Shown: in pieces, positions 25,388-34,397 of the stretch
Layout of the letters: each line of letters begins with the position of its first letter
Position numbering within the stretch: position 1 is the first letter of the stretch
DNA from: an uncultured Acidobacteriia bacterium
GTDB taxonomy: Bacteria; Acidobacteriota; Terriglobia; Bryobacterales; Bryobacteraceae
NCBI GenBank assembly: GCA_903851195.1
Contig: CAINNJ010000043.1
Coordinates: forward strand, 1-64,000
DNA: 64,000 bases
Reading direction: 5' to 3'
The notes under the pieces: generated by a model
The model's database searches: none
Seen by the model: the letters and a program-made list of their open reading frames with translations, nothing else
What the model was told of the DNA's origin: nothing
Position numbers and translations under genes: made by a program

Positions 25388-26475
25388 GACGCCACCCCGA
25401 CCCACCGCGCCGCATGACCTTCCAGGATGCCCTCCACCTGCGCCGCCCGATGCGCGTACGTGTGTTGCGCCAGCACGCGCCGGTAAGCCGCCCGGCCCAC
25501 TTCGCGCGCCCGTTCCCGCGTCAGTGCGCGCAGATGCCGCGCCACGCCGAACCCGTCCTCCGCCACCAGAATCTCCCGGCCCGGCTCGAAGAACTCTCCG
25601 ATTCCCGTCCAGCTGTCCGTGATGAGGCACGCCGCAGCGCCCGCCGCCTCGAACACACGCGTCGCGGGAGAAAACCCGTACGCCGCCATGCTCTCCCGCG
25701 AGATGTTCACCACCGCCAGCGGCGTGCAGTTGAACGCATTGTGATCGCGCGTATACACATGGTCCAGATACTGAATATTCGGCGGCATCGGCTTGTCTCC
25801 CCAGCCCGCCCCGCCCAGCAAAAACTGCATCCCGGGACACAGGCAGGCCGCGGTAATGAAGAACTCCTCCACGCGCCGCTCGCGGTCCGGCAGACGGTTC
25901 CCCAGAAAGCCCAGGCTCCCCTCGAAACGCGGATCGGGAGCCACCGGATAATGCGTCGAAGGGTCCAGCGCGTTATACACCGGAACACACGTTCGCGCCC
26001 CCAGCGCCTCATACGCCTTCACCACCGGAGCGCCTCCGCCGTAGGTGAGCACGGCATCGAACTGCGGAATCCGCTCGCGAAACACATCCCGCGGATCGCC
26101 GGCCGTCCGGTTCAGCGTGGCGGGCGCGTCCACATCCCAGAACACCACCAGATTCGAACTGCGCTTCAGTTCCGGAACCGCGCCTTCCAGCAACTCATCG
26201 AACACGCCCACACCACTCGCCTTCACGATCAGATCCGCGCCCGCCGCATCGTCCAAAGCTTCCCGCACCGAAGCCTCTGCAGCCGGATACACCACCACCT
26301 TCGCCCACGCCGGATCTTCCATATCCCGATGCGCCTGACGCTCGTACGCGTCCGGTTCATAGAACGTGATCCGGTGACCGCGTTCCGCCATCGCCCGCAG
26401 CATGCCCCTGTAATAAGTCGCCGCGCCGTTCCAGTACGCGGAAACCAGACTCGACCCAAAGAAAGCAATGTTCAT
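25384..26475 (-). CDS. CgeB-like glycosyltransferase 3
   Basis: 363 residues beginning MNIAFFGSSLVSAYWNGAAT, which has the same S-x-x-x-S-x-W-x-G pattern as its neighbours but is more distant. VFWDVDAPATLNR in the middle is equivalent to the FYDMDSP and FYDIDTP segments of the other two. ATRVFEAAGAAACLITDSWT followed by FFEPGREILVAED forms the donor block. It is one of four consecutive CgeB-like transferases in this operon. The ATG at 26475 overlaps the upstream stop. Confidence 0.86.
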   Translation of the reverse strand: MNIAFFGSSLVSAYWNGAATYYRGMLRAMAERGHRITFYEPDAYERQAHRDMEDPAWAKVVVYPAAEASVREALDDAAGADLIVKASGVGVFDELLEGAVPELKRSSNLVVFWDVDAPATLNRTAGDPRDVFRERIPQFDAVLTYGGGAPVVKAYEALGARTCVPVYNALDPSTHYPVAPDPRFEGSLGFLGNRLPDRERRVEEFFITAACLCPGMQFLLGGAGWGDKPMPPNIQYLDHVYTRDHNAFNCTPLAVVNISRESMAAYGFSPATRVFEAAGAAACLITDSWTGIGEFFEPGREILVAEDGFGVARHLRALTRERAREVGRAAYRRVLAQHTYAHRAAQVEGILEGHAARWVGVAS

Positions 26476-27590
26476 CCGTTCTGTCTTCCCTGTGCCGCCA
26501 TCGTTTTTTCCTCTCCCGCGATCGCGATCAGTTCGTTCATCCGGTGCGCGCACGTATGCCGGCTGCGAATCGTCTCCAGCCCGCACGCAGCCAGATCCCG
26601 CGCCAGTTCGTCGTCCCCCAAAACCCGCCGCAGTTGCCGCGTCATCTCTTCCCCGTCCCGCGCGAAAAGAAAATCGCGCCCCTCGCGAAACAGCCGCTCA
26701 CTGTCCCGCCACGGCGCCGACACCAGCGGAATCCCGCACGCCATTGCCTCGAACGGCCGGATCGTCGGGATCCCCGGCAGCGCCCGCGCATAAGGCCGCC
26801 GCGGGATATGCACCGTCGCCCGATACCGCGCGAACACCTCCGGCGCCTCGTAGTTCGGCAGATACCCGCCATACTCGATCCCCGCCGCCGCCAGCGCTTC
26901 CCGGGCCTCGTCCGGATACCGCACGCCATACACCTTCGCCCGCAGTCCCAGCGCCTTCACAGGCCCGATCAGAAACTCCCGGATCTCTTCGGTCCGTTCC
27001 CCGTCGCCCCAGTTCCCGATCCACACCACATCGCCCACCTTCGGCCCCCGGTTCAGCGGACGAAACACCGATGTATCGGCTGCCTCATGCCACGTCCACG
27101 CATCGCGCGCCCAGCCGTTGCGCAGATACAAATCCCGGATTACTTTGCCATAAGCCAGCACGCCATCGTAATGCTGCAAGTCATAGGCCGCCATGGCTTC
27201 CGGCTCTGTCACGCTGCGGTGGTGCGTGTCGTGAAAATACAACCGGTAAAACGGATACAACCGGTGATGCTCACCAACCCGCCGGACCAGCGCCGGCGTG
27301 TTCCACTCATGCACCAGCACCACATCGGCGGTCTCCAGAATCGCCGAAAGATTCAGCGTCGTCTCGTCATACAGCGTGCTCTGCAGCAGCGGATACGCGT
27401 TCTCAAAGGCCGCAATCGCCGCCTCCCCGTGTTCCCGCAGCAGATTCTCCCGGCTCCAGCCATCCTCCGGCTCGAAGATCCGGACCTCATGCCGCGCCCG
27501 CACCATTGCCGTCGCCAACCCCCGCAGGAAATGCGCATTCCCGTGATTCCAGTCGGAAACCAGGGAATGCGTGAAGATCACGAAACGCAT
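26472..27590 (-). CDS. CgeB-like glycosyltransferase 4
   Basis: 372 residues beginning MRFVIFTHSLVSDWNHGNAH. It keeps the family pattern at both ends (PTIRPFEAMACGIPLVSAPW followed by FREGRDFLFARDG), with VLVHEWN and YFHDTHHRSV in the first half. Longer loops set it apart from the three downstream paralogues, so it may act on a different acceptor. It overlaps the upstream GT4 gene by 13 bases and the downstream gene by four. Confidence 0.86.
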   Translation of the reverse strand: MRFVIFTHSLVSDWNHGNAHFLRGLATAMVRARHEVRIFEPEDGWSRENLLREHGEAAIAAFENAYPLLQSTLYDETTLNLSAILETADVVLVHEWNTPALVRRVGEHHRLYPFYRLYFHDTHHRSVTEPEAMAAYDLQHYDGVLAYGKVIRDLYLRNGWARDAWTWHEAADTSVFRPLNRGPKVGDVVWIGNWGDGERTEEIREFLIGPVKALGLRAKVYGVRYPDEAREALAAAGIEYGGYLPNYEAPEVFARYRATVHIPRRPYARALPGIPTIRPFEAMACGIPLVSAPWRDSERLFREGRDFLFARDGEEMTRQLRRVLGDDELARDLAACGLETIRSRHTCAHRMNELIAIAGEEKTMAAQGRQNG

Positions 27591-28693
27591 GCGAACTTCC
27601 TCATCGCGGCGTTCTCATACAGCCGGAAGTACTGCGCAGCCGTGCGCGAAGAATCATACTGCAGCGCCCGCTCATAGCCGCACCGCGCGTACTCCTCCCG
27701 CCGCGCCGGATCGGCAATCAGCGACTCCAGAGCTTCCCGCAACGCCCCCGCATCCGCCGGATCCACGAACACCGCGCTGTCCCCCCAGATCTCCCGCAGG
27801 CTTTCGATATCGCCCAGCACCAGCGCGCATCCCGAAAGCGCGGCCTCCAGCACCGACAGCCCGAACGGCTCGTAGCGGGCCGGCAACGCGTAAATCGCCG
27901 CGCGCGCATACCAGTCCCGCATCTCGCTGGCCGATAACCATCCGGTCATCCGGCAGCCGCCGAACTCCACCGGATCCGACGTCGATCCCGCGGGCGGCCT
28001 GCTCTCCCCCGCCGCGTATACCGGCCACGAAAGCGACCCCGCGATACGCGCGACACCAGCCGTATTCTTCGCCTCGTCCCAAAGCCGCCCCGCCGTAAAA
28101 ACAAACGGCTCCTTCTCTCCTCGGCGATACGCCCCGGCAGGCCGACCGTTCGGAATCACCTGCCAGGCCCCGTCCGGAACGTCATACAGAGACAACGAAC
28201 GCCCCATCGCGTGCGAAGGCACCGTCACCACATCCACGCCTCGAAACGCAGCCTTCACCTCCTCGCGATATCGATTCCACCGCGCCGGAGCCGCTTCGCC
28301 CTTCACCGCCAGCCACCACGAAAGCACGCACGAGTGCGCCGTCAAAACCGTCGCGGCCTGAAACGGACACACCCCCTGCCCATACGAATTCAGATGAATC
28401 ACATCCGGCCGGAACTCACGCTCCAGGCGCAGCAGCCACTCCCGCGATTGCGCCACGTCTAACCAGGGATCCTCCATCCACTCCAGCCGGTACTCACCTG
28501 CCGCGATCCGCAGCCCCGGATTCCGCGCCGCCTCCGCCCGCTGTCCCTCCGAAGGCAGCCCGCCCAGAGTCGCCAGCAGGACCTCCACGCCGTGCTCCCG
28601 AGCCAGACATCCCGCCAGATCCAGCGCGAACGTCCACACCCCACCCACCGTGTCCGTGGTCATCAGAACCCGGTGCACCGAATCCTCAACCAT
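27578..28693 (-). CDS. Family 4 glycosyltransferase
   Basis: 371 residues. The N-terminus VLMTTDTVGGVWTFALDLAG is the glycine-rich acceptor loop of GT4/GT-B enzymes. YALPARYEPFGLSVLEAALS carries the E-x7-E donor-binding motif. FVFTAGRLWDEAKN is the usual strand at the domain boundary. It transfers a sugar from a nucleotide donor to the growing glycan. It overlaps the radical SAM gene upstream by eight bases. It is the only GT4-type enzyme in the cluster; the other four are CgeB-like. Confidence 0.9.
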   Translation of the reverse strand: MVEDSVHRVLMTTDTVGGVWTFALDLAGCLAREHGVEVLLATLGGLPSEGQRAEAARNPGLRIAAGEYRLEWMEDPWLDVAQSREWLLRLEREFRPDVIHLNSYGQGVCPFQAATVLTAHSCVLSWWLAVKGEAAPARWNRYREEVKAAFRGVDVVTVPSHAMGRSLSLYDVPDGAWQVIPNGRPAGAYRRGEKEPFVFTAGRLWDEAKNTAGVARIAGSLSWPVYAAGESRPPAGSTSDPVEFGGCRMTGWLSASEMRDWYARAAIYALPARYEPFGLSVLEAALSGCALVLGDIESLREIWGDSAVFVDPADAGALREALESLIADPARREEYARCGYERALQYDSSRTAAQYFRLYENAAMRKFACVS

Positions 28694-29996
28694 TCACACC
28701 GCCACCGGTCTCCAGCTGCACCGTTTCCAGTTGCACAAGCGGAGCGGGCCGCTGCTCCTGAATATCGCTGAACTCATCGAACCGCGACAGATAGAACCGG
28801 TGCGCCCGCTCCCAAGCCTGGTCGTCCGGCCGACCCCACCGCTTCGTGTAATCGGGCGATCCCGGATACGGAAACAGCGGCACCGGCTGATTCGCCCAGA
28901 CCCCGTGCCGCAACAAATGCTGCCGCCACTCCTCCACCTGCTCCGGATCGTCATCGCTCGAATCCAGCAGATTCGCCTGCACGAACGGCACGCCCGCCTG
29001 CTCCTTCGCGAAAATCAGACGCCGCGACAGCTCCTCGGTGGACGCCTTGCACTTCTTGTCCAGCCGCGACCGCCCCGCCTCCGTGATGCTCTCCACGCCG
29101 GCCTCGATCGACACGCACCCCGCCGCCCCCAGCAGCGTCAGCATCTTCTCGTTCCACAGATCGATCCGCGTCTGCACGCCGAACTTGATATTCCGCGCGC
29201 GGATCACTTCCAGCACGTCCGCGTAAGCCAGAAAAATCTCGTCGATGAAGTACACGTAATCCACGCCGCACCGCACCAGCCCGTCCAGCTCTTCCGCGAT
29301 CACCTCCAGCGGCCGCCGCCGGAAACCGTTCCGGAAGTTATCCTTCGCGCAGAACGTGCAGTGATACGGGCACCCACGGGACGTCTCCATCTCCGCCCCA
29401 GGCCCCTCCGGCGGAACATCGAACCGGTGATGATGGTGCCGGTGCCGCTCGATCGTCTGCCGCTCCCAGAACAGCGCCGGCAGTTTCGACAGATCCGCCG
29501 CGTGCGGCCCGCCCTGCTCCACCACCCGGTCGCCACTCCGATAACAGATCGACTCCACCGTACTCCACGGCCGCACCAGCTTCGGCAGCACTTCCTCGCA
29601 CTCGCCCATCACCACCACATCCGCGCCCAGCTTCCGCAGCGTCGCTCGCGGCGTTGTCGACCCGTGCGGACCCACCGCCACCAGCACGCCGCCCGCCCCG
29701 CGCACCGCATCCATCACCTGCCGCGGCGCCCGCAACTCCGGCGGAGCGCAGCGCCAGAACAGATAACTGGGCGCCGTCGTCACCACCGTAAAGTCCGGCG
29801 CGAAAGCCTCCGTTCGCGACCGCACCTCGTCCGGCGTCAGACCGTCCAGTTGTCCATCCAACACCAGAACTTCATGACCTTCCCGCTCCAGCAGCGCTTT
29901 CGAATACCCGTATTCCAGCGGCAGATGAGGCTCCCGGCATCCAAAATAGATACTGGCTTCGAACGTCCACGGTGGATTAATGAGGCAGTAGCGCAT
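28686..29996 (-). CDS. Radical SAM protein with B12-binding-like N-terminal domain (TIGR04295-like)
   Basis: 436 residues. The 4Fe-4S cluster cysteines are Cys209, Cys213 and Cys216 (CPYHCTFC). The first ~140 residues look like a cobalamin-binding Rossmann domain (LEREGHEVLVLDGQL, FTVVTTAPSYLFWR, LGADVVVMGECEEVLPKL), but the classic DxHxxG lower-ligand motif is absent, so cobalamin would be bound base-off or not at all. A His-rich segment (HRHHHHR) lies at 185-191. I recall TIGR04295 as a B12/radical SAM family of the 'rhizo-twelve' system. It probably performs C-methylation or another radical change on a sugar. It overlaps the fusion gene by 20 bases. Confidence 0.88.
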   Translation of the reverse strand: MRYCLINPPWTFEASIYFGCREPHLPLEYGYSKALLEREGHEVLVLDGQLDGLTPDEVRSRTEAFAPDFTVVTTAPSYLFWRCAPPELRAPRQVMDAVRGAGGVLVAVGPHGSTTPRATLRKLGADVVVMGECEEVLPKLVRPWSTVESICYRSGDRVVEQGGPHAADLSKLPALFWERQTIERHRHHHHRFDVPPEGPGAEMETSRGCPYHCTFCAKDNFRNGFRRRPLEVIAEELDGLVRCGVDYVYFIDEIFLAYADVLEVIRARNIKFGVQTRIDLWNEKMLTLLGAAGCVSIEAGVESITEAGRSRLDKKCKASTEELSRRLIFAKEQAGVPFVQANLLDSSDDDPEQVEEWRQHLLRHGVWANQPVPLFPYPGSPDYTKRWGRPDDQAWERAHRFYLSRFDEFSDIQEQRPAPLVQLETVQLETGGGVNG

Positions 29997-32016
29997 GCAT
30001 CCCTTCCGCGGCGGACAGCGTCTGCGGAACGCTCACCCGCGGCGTCTTCGCCAGCCAGCGGTACAGCAGTTCCACCCCCTGCCGCGCATTCACCTTGGGC
30101 GACCACCCGGTCGCCGCTTTGAACCGCCGAGTGTCGGACACGTAATAGCGCTGGTCCGCGCAACGCCACGGTTCCATCCGGACCTCCGGCCTTGCACCAT
30201 GAATCTCCGCGATGATGTCCAGCAGTTCAATAAGACTGATCGTGTTCCCCAATCCCCCGCCGATATTGAATGCCTGCCCGGAAAGCGTATGGATATTCGC
30301 GTGCGCCAGCAGAAACGCATCCACCAGATCGTCCACGAACAGCAGATCCCGCACCTGCATGCCGTCCCCGTAAAGCACAATCGGCTTGCCCGCCAGCGCC
30401 CGCAGCAGGAAATGCGCGACCCACCCCTGATCCTCCGTTCCCATCTGGTGGAACCCGTAAATACAGCTCATCCGGAACACCACCGCCGAGAGCCCGAAGG
30501 TGCGCGCATAGTCGAGCACATACTGATCCGCCGCGCCCTTCGAACATCCGTAAGGACTGTGAAAATCGAGCGGACGCTCCTCGCTCACACCGCTTCGCAG
30601 CCCTGCTTCCAGCGGCTGATAACGCGTGCGGTTCTTCTCGAGCGCCAGATCCGCCAGTGACCCGTACACCTTATTCGTCGACGTAAACAGCAGCGGCGGC
30701 GGACTCTCCAGCGCCCGAATCTCTTCCAGCAGATTCAGCGTCCCGCCCACGTTCACTTCGAAATCCAGCAGCGGATCCACCAGACTCGTCGTCACCGCCA
30801 CCTGCGCCGCGAAATGGAACACCCGCTCCGCCCCGCGCACCGCCGTCTTCAGCGTCTGCCGGTTCCGGATATCCGCAATCTCCACCCGCAGCCGTTCCCC
30901 GTGCGCCTCCCGCAGCCACGCCAGATTCCGCTCCACGCCCGGCCGCGAAAGATCGTCGTACACCAGCACGGACTTCCCCGAAGACAGCAGCCGGCTCGCC
31001 AGATTCGTGCCGATAAAACCCGCGCCGCCCGTAATCAGCACATGGCGCTGTCCCGACCCCGCCAACGGCACCGAGGGCTTCTGCCGCACCGCCTTGCGCA
31101 CCGCCTCCACGCCGCCCTTCGACCACACACTGAACAGCAGTTTCGGACTCCCGTCCGCGCGCTGCAGGCCATAGTGATACTCGCGTTCATCGGAGTGGAA
31201 CGTATCGGTTGCCGAGCGCTCACTATCCTGCGTCTCCTTCCAGTAAACGCGTTCCACAGGCGCGCTCACGGCATCCACGAAGGCCTTTGCCTGAGCCTTC
31301 TCATCGTCCCTCCACGTCGGGAAACCCGTCGCCGTGATCCACAACTCCGGCTTGTGGCCCATGCGATCGAGCGCCCCCCGGATCGCCGCCGCTTCCGCCT
31401 TCCAGCCCTTCCACGCGAACTCCGGCGCGCCCGGAAATCCCTGCATTCCCACCGCGTCGATGTAATTCAAAACCCCGCGCTCCTGCATCATCCGCAGCCA
31501 GCCGGTATTCGAAGGCCAGAGCGCCGGCAACACCGTCTTCTTCCCCCGCGTACGAGCCCAGTACGCCGCCCCGCCGATCATCTCGCTGAACACGCGCCAT
31601 TCCGGATCCAGCCGCGCATCCCACTCGTTTAAATCGTCCGGACGGTTCCACAGTTCCAGCCATTCGAAATGCTTGCCGAAACGCGTGATAATCACATCGA
31701 TGAAATCCGCATAAGCTTTCGGCGTCTGTGGCGGCGATGAAAACTTCGGCACCACTCCCAGGCACGGCGGCGTGTAAAGGAAGCAGGGCAGCACGTTGAC
31801 CTCTTTGGCCAGCGCCGGCAGCAGCCACGCATACCAGCCGTCGCCCTCGGACGTAAACCACTCCGCCCACGACACCGCGGTGCGCAATTCCGTCACTCCC
31901 AGCGCCCGCGCGGCCGCCAGCACGCTCTCCACCCTTTCGAACTCGCCCGGCCGAAACCACTCCACCAGCCCGATTCGCGGACCCCCGTCTTCGCGAGGAA
32001 AGGGATGCGTCGTCAT
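29977..32016 (-). CDS. Fusion: degenerate glycosidase-like TIM barrel plus NAD-dependent sugar epimerase
   Basis: 679 residues. Residues 1-305 form a clan A glycosidase-like barrel in normal order, but the acid/base site reads ELWNRPDD (Arg125 where Glu is expected) and the nucleophile strand reads LWITATGF (Ala229 where the stand-alone relative at 20872-21756 has Glu112). Residues ~324-679 are an extended SDR: GGAGFIG at 330-336, STNKVYG, and YGCSK with the catalytic Tyr and Lys, similar to CDP-paratose/UDP-glucose 4-epimerase types. The barrel may bind the glycan or tether the epimerase without cutting. The ATG at 32016 overlaps the upstream stop (ATGA). Confidence 0.85.
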   Translation of the reverse strand: MTTHPFPREDGGPRIGLVEWFRPGEFERVESVLAAARALGVTELRTAVSWAEWFTSEGDGWYAWLLPALAKEVNVLPCFLYTPPCLGVVPKFSSPPQTPKAYADFIDVIITRFGKHFEWLELWNRPDDLNEWDARLDPEWRVFSEMIGGAAYWARTRGKKTVLPALWPSNTGWLRMMQERGVLNYIDAVGMQGFPGAPEFAWKGWKAEAAAIRGALDRMGHKPELWITATGFPTWRDDEKAQAKAFVDAVSAPVERVYWKETQDSERSATDTFHSDEREYHYGLQRADGSPKLLFSVWSKGGVEAVRKAVRQKPSVPLAGSGQRHVLITGGAGFIGTNLASRLLSSGKSVLVYDDLSRPGVERNLAWLREAHGERLRVEIADIRNRQTLKTAVRGAERVFHFAAQVAVTTSLVDPLLDFEVNVGGTLNLLEEIRALESPPPLLFTSTNKVYGSLADLALEKNRTRYQPLEAGLRSGVSEERPLDFHSPYGCSKGAADQYVLDYARTFGLSAVVFRMSCIYGFHQMGTEDQGWVAHFLLRALAGKPIVLYGDGMQVRDLLFVDDLVDAFLLAHANIHTLSGQAFNIGGGLGNTISLIELLDIIAEIHGARPEVRMEPWRCADQRYYVSDTRRFKAATGWSPKVNARQGVELLYRWLAKTPRVSVPQTLSAAEGMHALLPH

Positions 32017-33131
32017 ACCATCAAACCCCGCGCCGCCAGTTCGCCGCGAGCCTCCATACCGTGATCCACCGCGCTCTGACTTTCCAGCCACCCCGCCAGC
32101 ACTTCCAGACCCTGCTCCAGCGTCATCCGTGGCTCCCAGCCGAGCACCTCACGCGCCAGCGAAATATCCGCGAAGCAATGCCGGATATCGCCCACCCGGT
32201 ATTTCCCGGTAATGTCCGGTTCCATGTCGTTTCGCCCCAGAGCCCGGATGGTCCGCAGCGCCACATCCTTCACCGTCATCGGCACCCCGCTCGAAATATT
32301 AATCGCCAACCCCGGCGCGCGCGGCGATTCCAGCGCCAGCCAACAAGCCTCCGCTACGTCATACACGCTGACGAAATCCCGCATCTGCAGACCGTCTTCG
32401 AAAATCAGCGGCGCTTTCCCGTTTAATACCCGCGAAGCGAAGTTACTCAGCACGCCGGTATAGGGATTCGAAAGCGCCTGATAAGGCCCGTAAGTATTGA
32501 AAAACCGCAGCGCCACCGCCGGAATCCCGTAAGCCCGGCCAACCATCAGACACATCCGTTCCTGGTCGTACTTGGAAAGTGCGTAAACGGACGCCAGCGC
32601 GGGCGCCTTATCCTCCGGCGTCGCCACCGGCGTCAGTAGCTCGCCATCCTTGCCGCGCACTTCCCAGTCGCCGATCTTCAACTGCTCGATTTTCCGGTCC
32701 TGCGCCGCCTGCACCGCTCCGCCGGCATCCCGATACAACCCCTCGCCATAAATACTCATGCTGGAAGCGACCAGCAGCCGCTCTACCGGATGCCGCGTCA
32801 GAGCCTGCAGCAGCGCCGCCGTCCCCAGATTGTTGACGCTCGTATACTCCTCGATCTGGTACATGCTCTGACCCACGCCCACCAGCGAAACCAGATGAAT
32901 CACCGCATCCACCTGCTGCAGAGCCCGCGCCAGCGCCGCGGGATCCCGCACGTCCCCGATCTGAAGTTCCACCTCCGAAGACAAGTACTCCGGACGCTTC
33001 TGACCCGGCCCGTGCACCTGGGGAACAAGACTGTCCAGAGCTCTTACCCGATAGCCTTGCGACAGTAACTTATTGGCGACGTGGGCGCCGATAAATCCGG
33101 CCCCACCGGTAATAAGAACTTTCCTGCTCAT
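32013..33131 (-). CDS. NAD-dependent epimerase/dehydratase
   Basis: 372 residues. The Rossmann motif GGAGFIGAHVANKL is at about 9-22, VASSMSIYGEG carries the catalytic Ser/Thr region and VYALSKYDQERM the Tyr and Lys. It belongs to the extended SDRs acting on nucleotide sugars; the insert between residues 135 and 180 is characteristic of dehydratase/epimerase relatives. It is the first gene of the twelve-gene cluster. The ATG at 33131 is preferred because AGAAGG is about eleven bases upstream, whereas the in-frame GTG at 33140 would sit too close to it. Confidence 0.88.
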   Translation of the reverse strand: MSRKVLITGGAGFIGAHVANKLLSQGYRVRALDSLVPQVHGPGQKRPEYLSSEVELQIGDVRDPAALARALQQVDAVIHLVSLVGVGQSMYQIEEYTSVNNLGTAALLQALTRHPVERLLVASSMSIYGEGLYRDAGGAVQAAQDRKIEQLKIGDWEVRGKDGELLTPVATPEDKAPALASVYALSKYDQERMCLMVGRAYGIPAVALRFFNTYGPYQALSNPYTGVLSNFASRVLNGKAPLIFEDGLQMRDFVSVYDVAEACWLALESPRAPGLAINISSGVPMTVKDVALRTIRALGRNDMEPDITGKYRVGDIRHCFADISLAREVLGWEPRMTLEQGLEVLAGWLESQSAVDHGMEARGELAARGLMV

Positions 33132-33191
33132 GCTGGGCACAACCTTCTACAACTCTGGTTCCATACCTCGCACAAACAGAACCACTTCCCG

Positions 33192-33237
33192 GCTTACAGG
33201 TCGTATAGGTTACAAACCGGCAACAGAAACTGTAAGC
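33192..33237. promoter_or_regulatory. Inverted repeat in the divergent promoter region of the glycan cluster
   Basis: GCTTACAG (33192-33199) and CTGTAAGC (33230-33237) are perfect inverted copies separated by 30 bases. They lie between the epimerase start (33131, minus) and the TPR/glycosyltransferase start (33290, plus). Widely spaced inverted sites of this sort can be two half-operators for a dimeric regulator. No regulator gene was linked to it. Confidence 0.35.
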
Positions 33238-33289
33238 AGACCTTCTCTGCTTCGTAGCCAGTGGACATTTGAGTGCTCCGCCGCAGCCC

Positions 33290-34330
33290 ATGGCCCCCGC
33301 CATAACCGAAGGTCTGGAAACTTTCACCCGTGCTCTGACCCTCTTCCGGCAAAGGCGAATCGCCGAGTCGATTCCTTTGTTCCTTGCCGCGGAAGAATTG
33401 GGACACAATCCCGATGAGTGCGCCGGCTGCCGCTGGCAATGCTGGATGCTGCTGGGCGACTTCGAAAGAGCCTGGCAGGAAAGCGACCGGATCGCCTCAC
33501 CCGCCGGCACAACCCTCTGGGACGGTGCCCCGTTCACCGGCAAGCGGGTGGTGATTCGCTGCCTCCACGGCTTCGGCGACGCCATTCAGTTTCTTCGCTA
33601 TGCGCCGATGGTGCGCCGCCACGCCGCCGGGGTCTTTGTGGAAACGCACCCGGAACTCGTCCGCCTCTTCACAAATCTCCCCGGCGTCGACTCCGTCATC
33701 ACCTGGGCCGGCGGCAACCCGCTTCCCCGCACCGCCTGGGACCAGCACGTGGAAGTTATGGAACTCCCCCGCATCTTCCGCACCACCCTGGACACCATCC
33801 CCGCGCCGATCCCCTACCTCCACGTGCCCCCGGCAGCCATCGCCCGCAGCCGCCGCCACCTGCCCTCCGGCCCGAAACCGAACATCGGCGTGCTCTGGGC
33901 CTCCAGCATGTGGAACCCCGCCCGCTGCCTCCGCCTGACCGATTTGCTGCCGGTCCTGCGCTCCCCGGACTACACCTTCTGCAGCTTCCAGCGCGGCCCC
34001 GCGAAGGCCGAACTCTCCGCGCTGCCTCCGGCCCTCGACCTCCACGACACCGCCACCCACTCCCCGGATATTCAGGACACCGCCGACCTGCTGAACCTCG
34101 ATCTCCTCATCACCCCGGACACCATGGCCGCCCACCTCGCCGGAGCCCTCGGCATCCCCGTCTGGACCCTCCTCATTCACGAGTCCGACTGGCGCTGGAT
34201 GCTCGATCGCGCCGACACCCCGTGGTACCCGACCATGCGGCTCTTCCGTCAGCCCGAACCCGGCGACTGGACCTCCGTCGTCCGTTCCGTCGCAGCGGCC
34301 CTCCCGCGCTTTTTCGCAACCAGCCTGTAA
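33290..34330 (+). CDS. TPR-containing GT9/GT41-like glycosyltransferase
   Basis: 346 residues from the ATG at 33290; a TTG at 33269 is also in frame. The N-terminal ~75 residues form one or two TPR-like helical hairpins (RALTLFRQRRIAESIPLFLAA...). A GT-B-type domain follows: VVIRCLHGFGDAIQFLRYAP, PNIGVLWASS, and DLLITPDTMAAHLAGALGIP, a C-terminal block like heptosyltransferases and TPR-linked glycosyltransferases. It is divergent from the glycan cluster and could add a sugar to the same product or to protein. The start lacks an obvious ribosome site. Confidence 0.75.
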   Translation: MAPAITEGLETFTRALTLFRQRRIAESIPLFLAAEELGHNPDECAGCRWQCWMLLGDFERAWQESDRIASPAGTTLWDGAPFTGKRVVIRCLHGFGDAIQFLRYAPMVRRHAAGVFVETHPELVRLFTNLPGVDSVITWAGGNPLPRTAWDQHVEVMELPRIFRTTLDTIPAPIPYLHVPPAAIARSRRHLPSGPKPNIGVLWASSMWNPARCLRLTDLLPVLRSPDYTFCSFQRGPAKAELSALPPALDLHDTATHSPDIQDTADLLNLDLLITPDTMAAHLAGALGIPVWTLLIHESDWRWMLDRADTPWYPTMRLFRQPEPGDWTSVVRSVAAALPRFFATSL

Positions 34331-34397
34331 CAGAATCTACCGCCGGGACGACACGAACTAGTCCGCTCCGGACTACTATCTGGTACATTGGTCCCAC

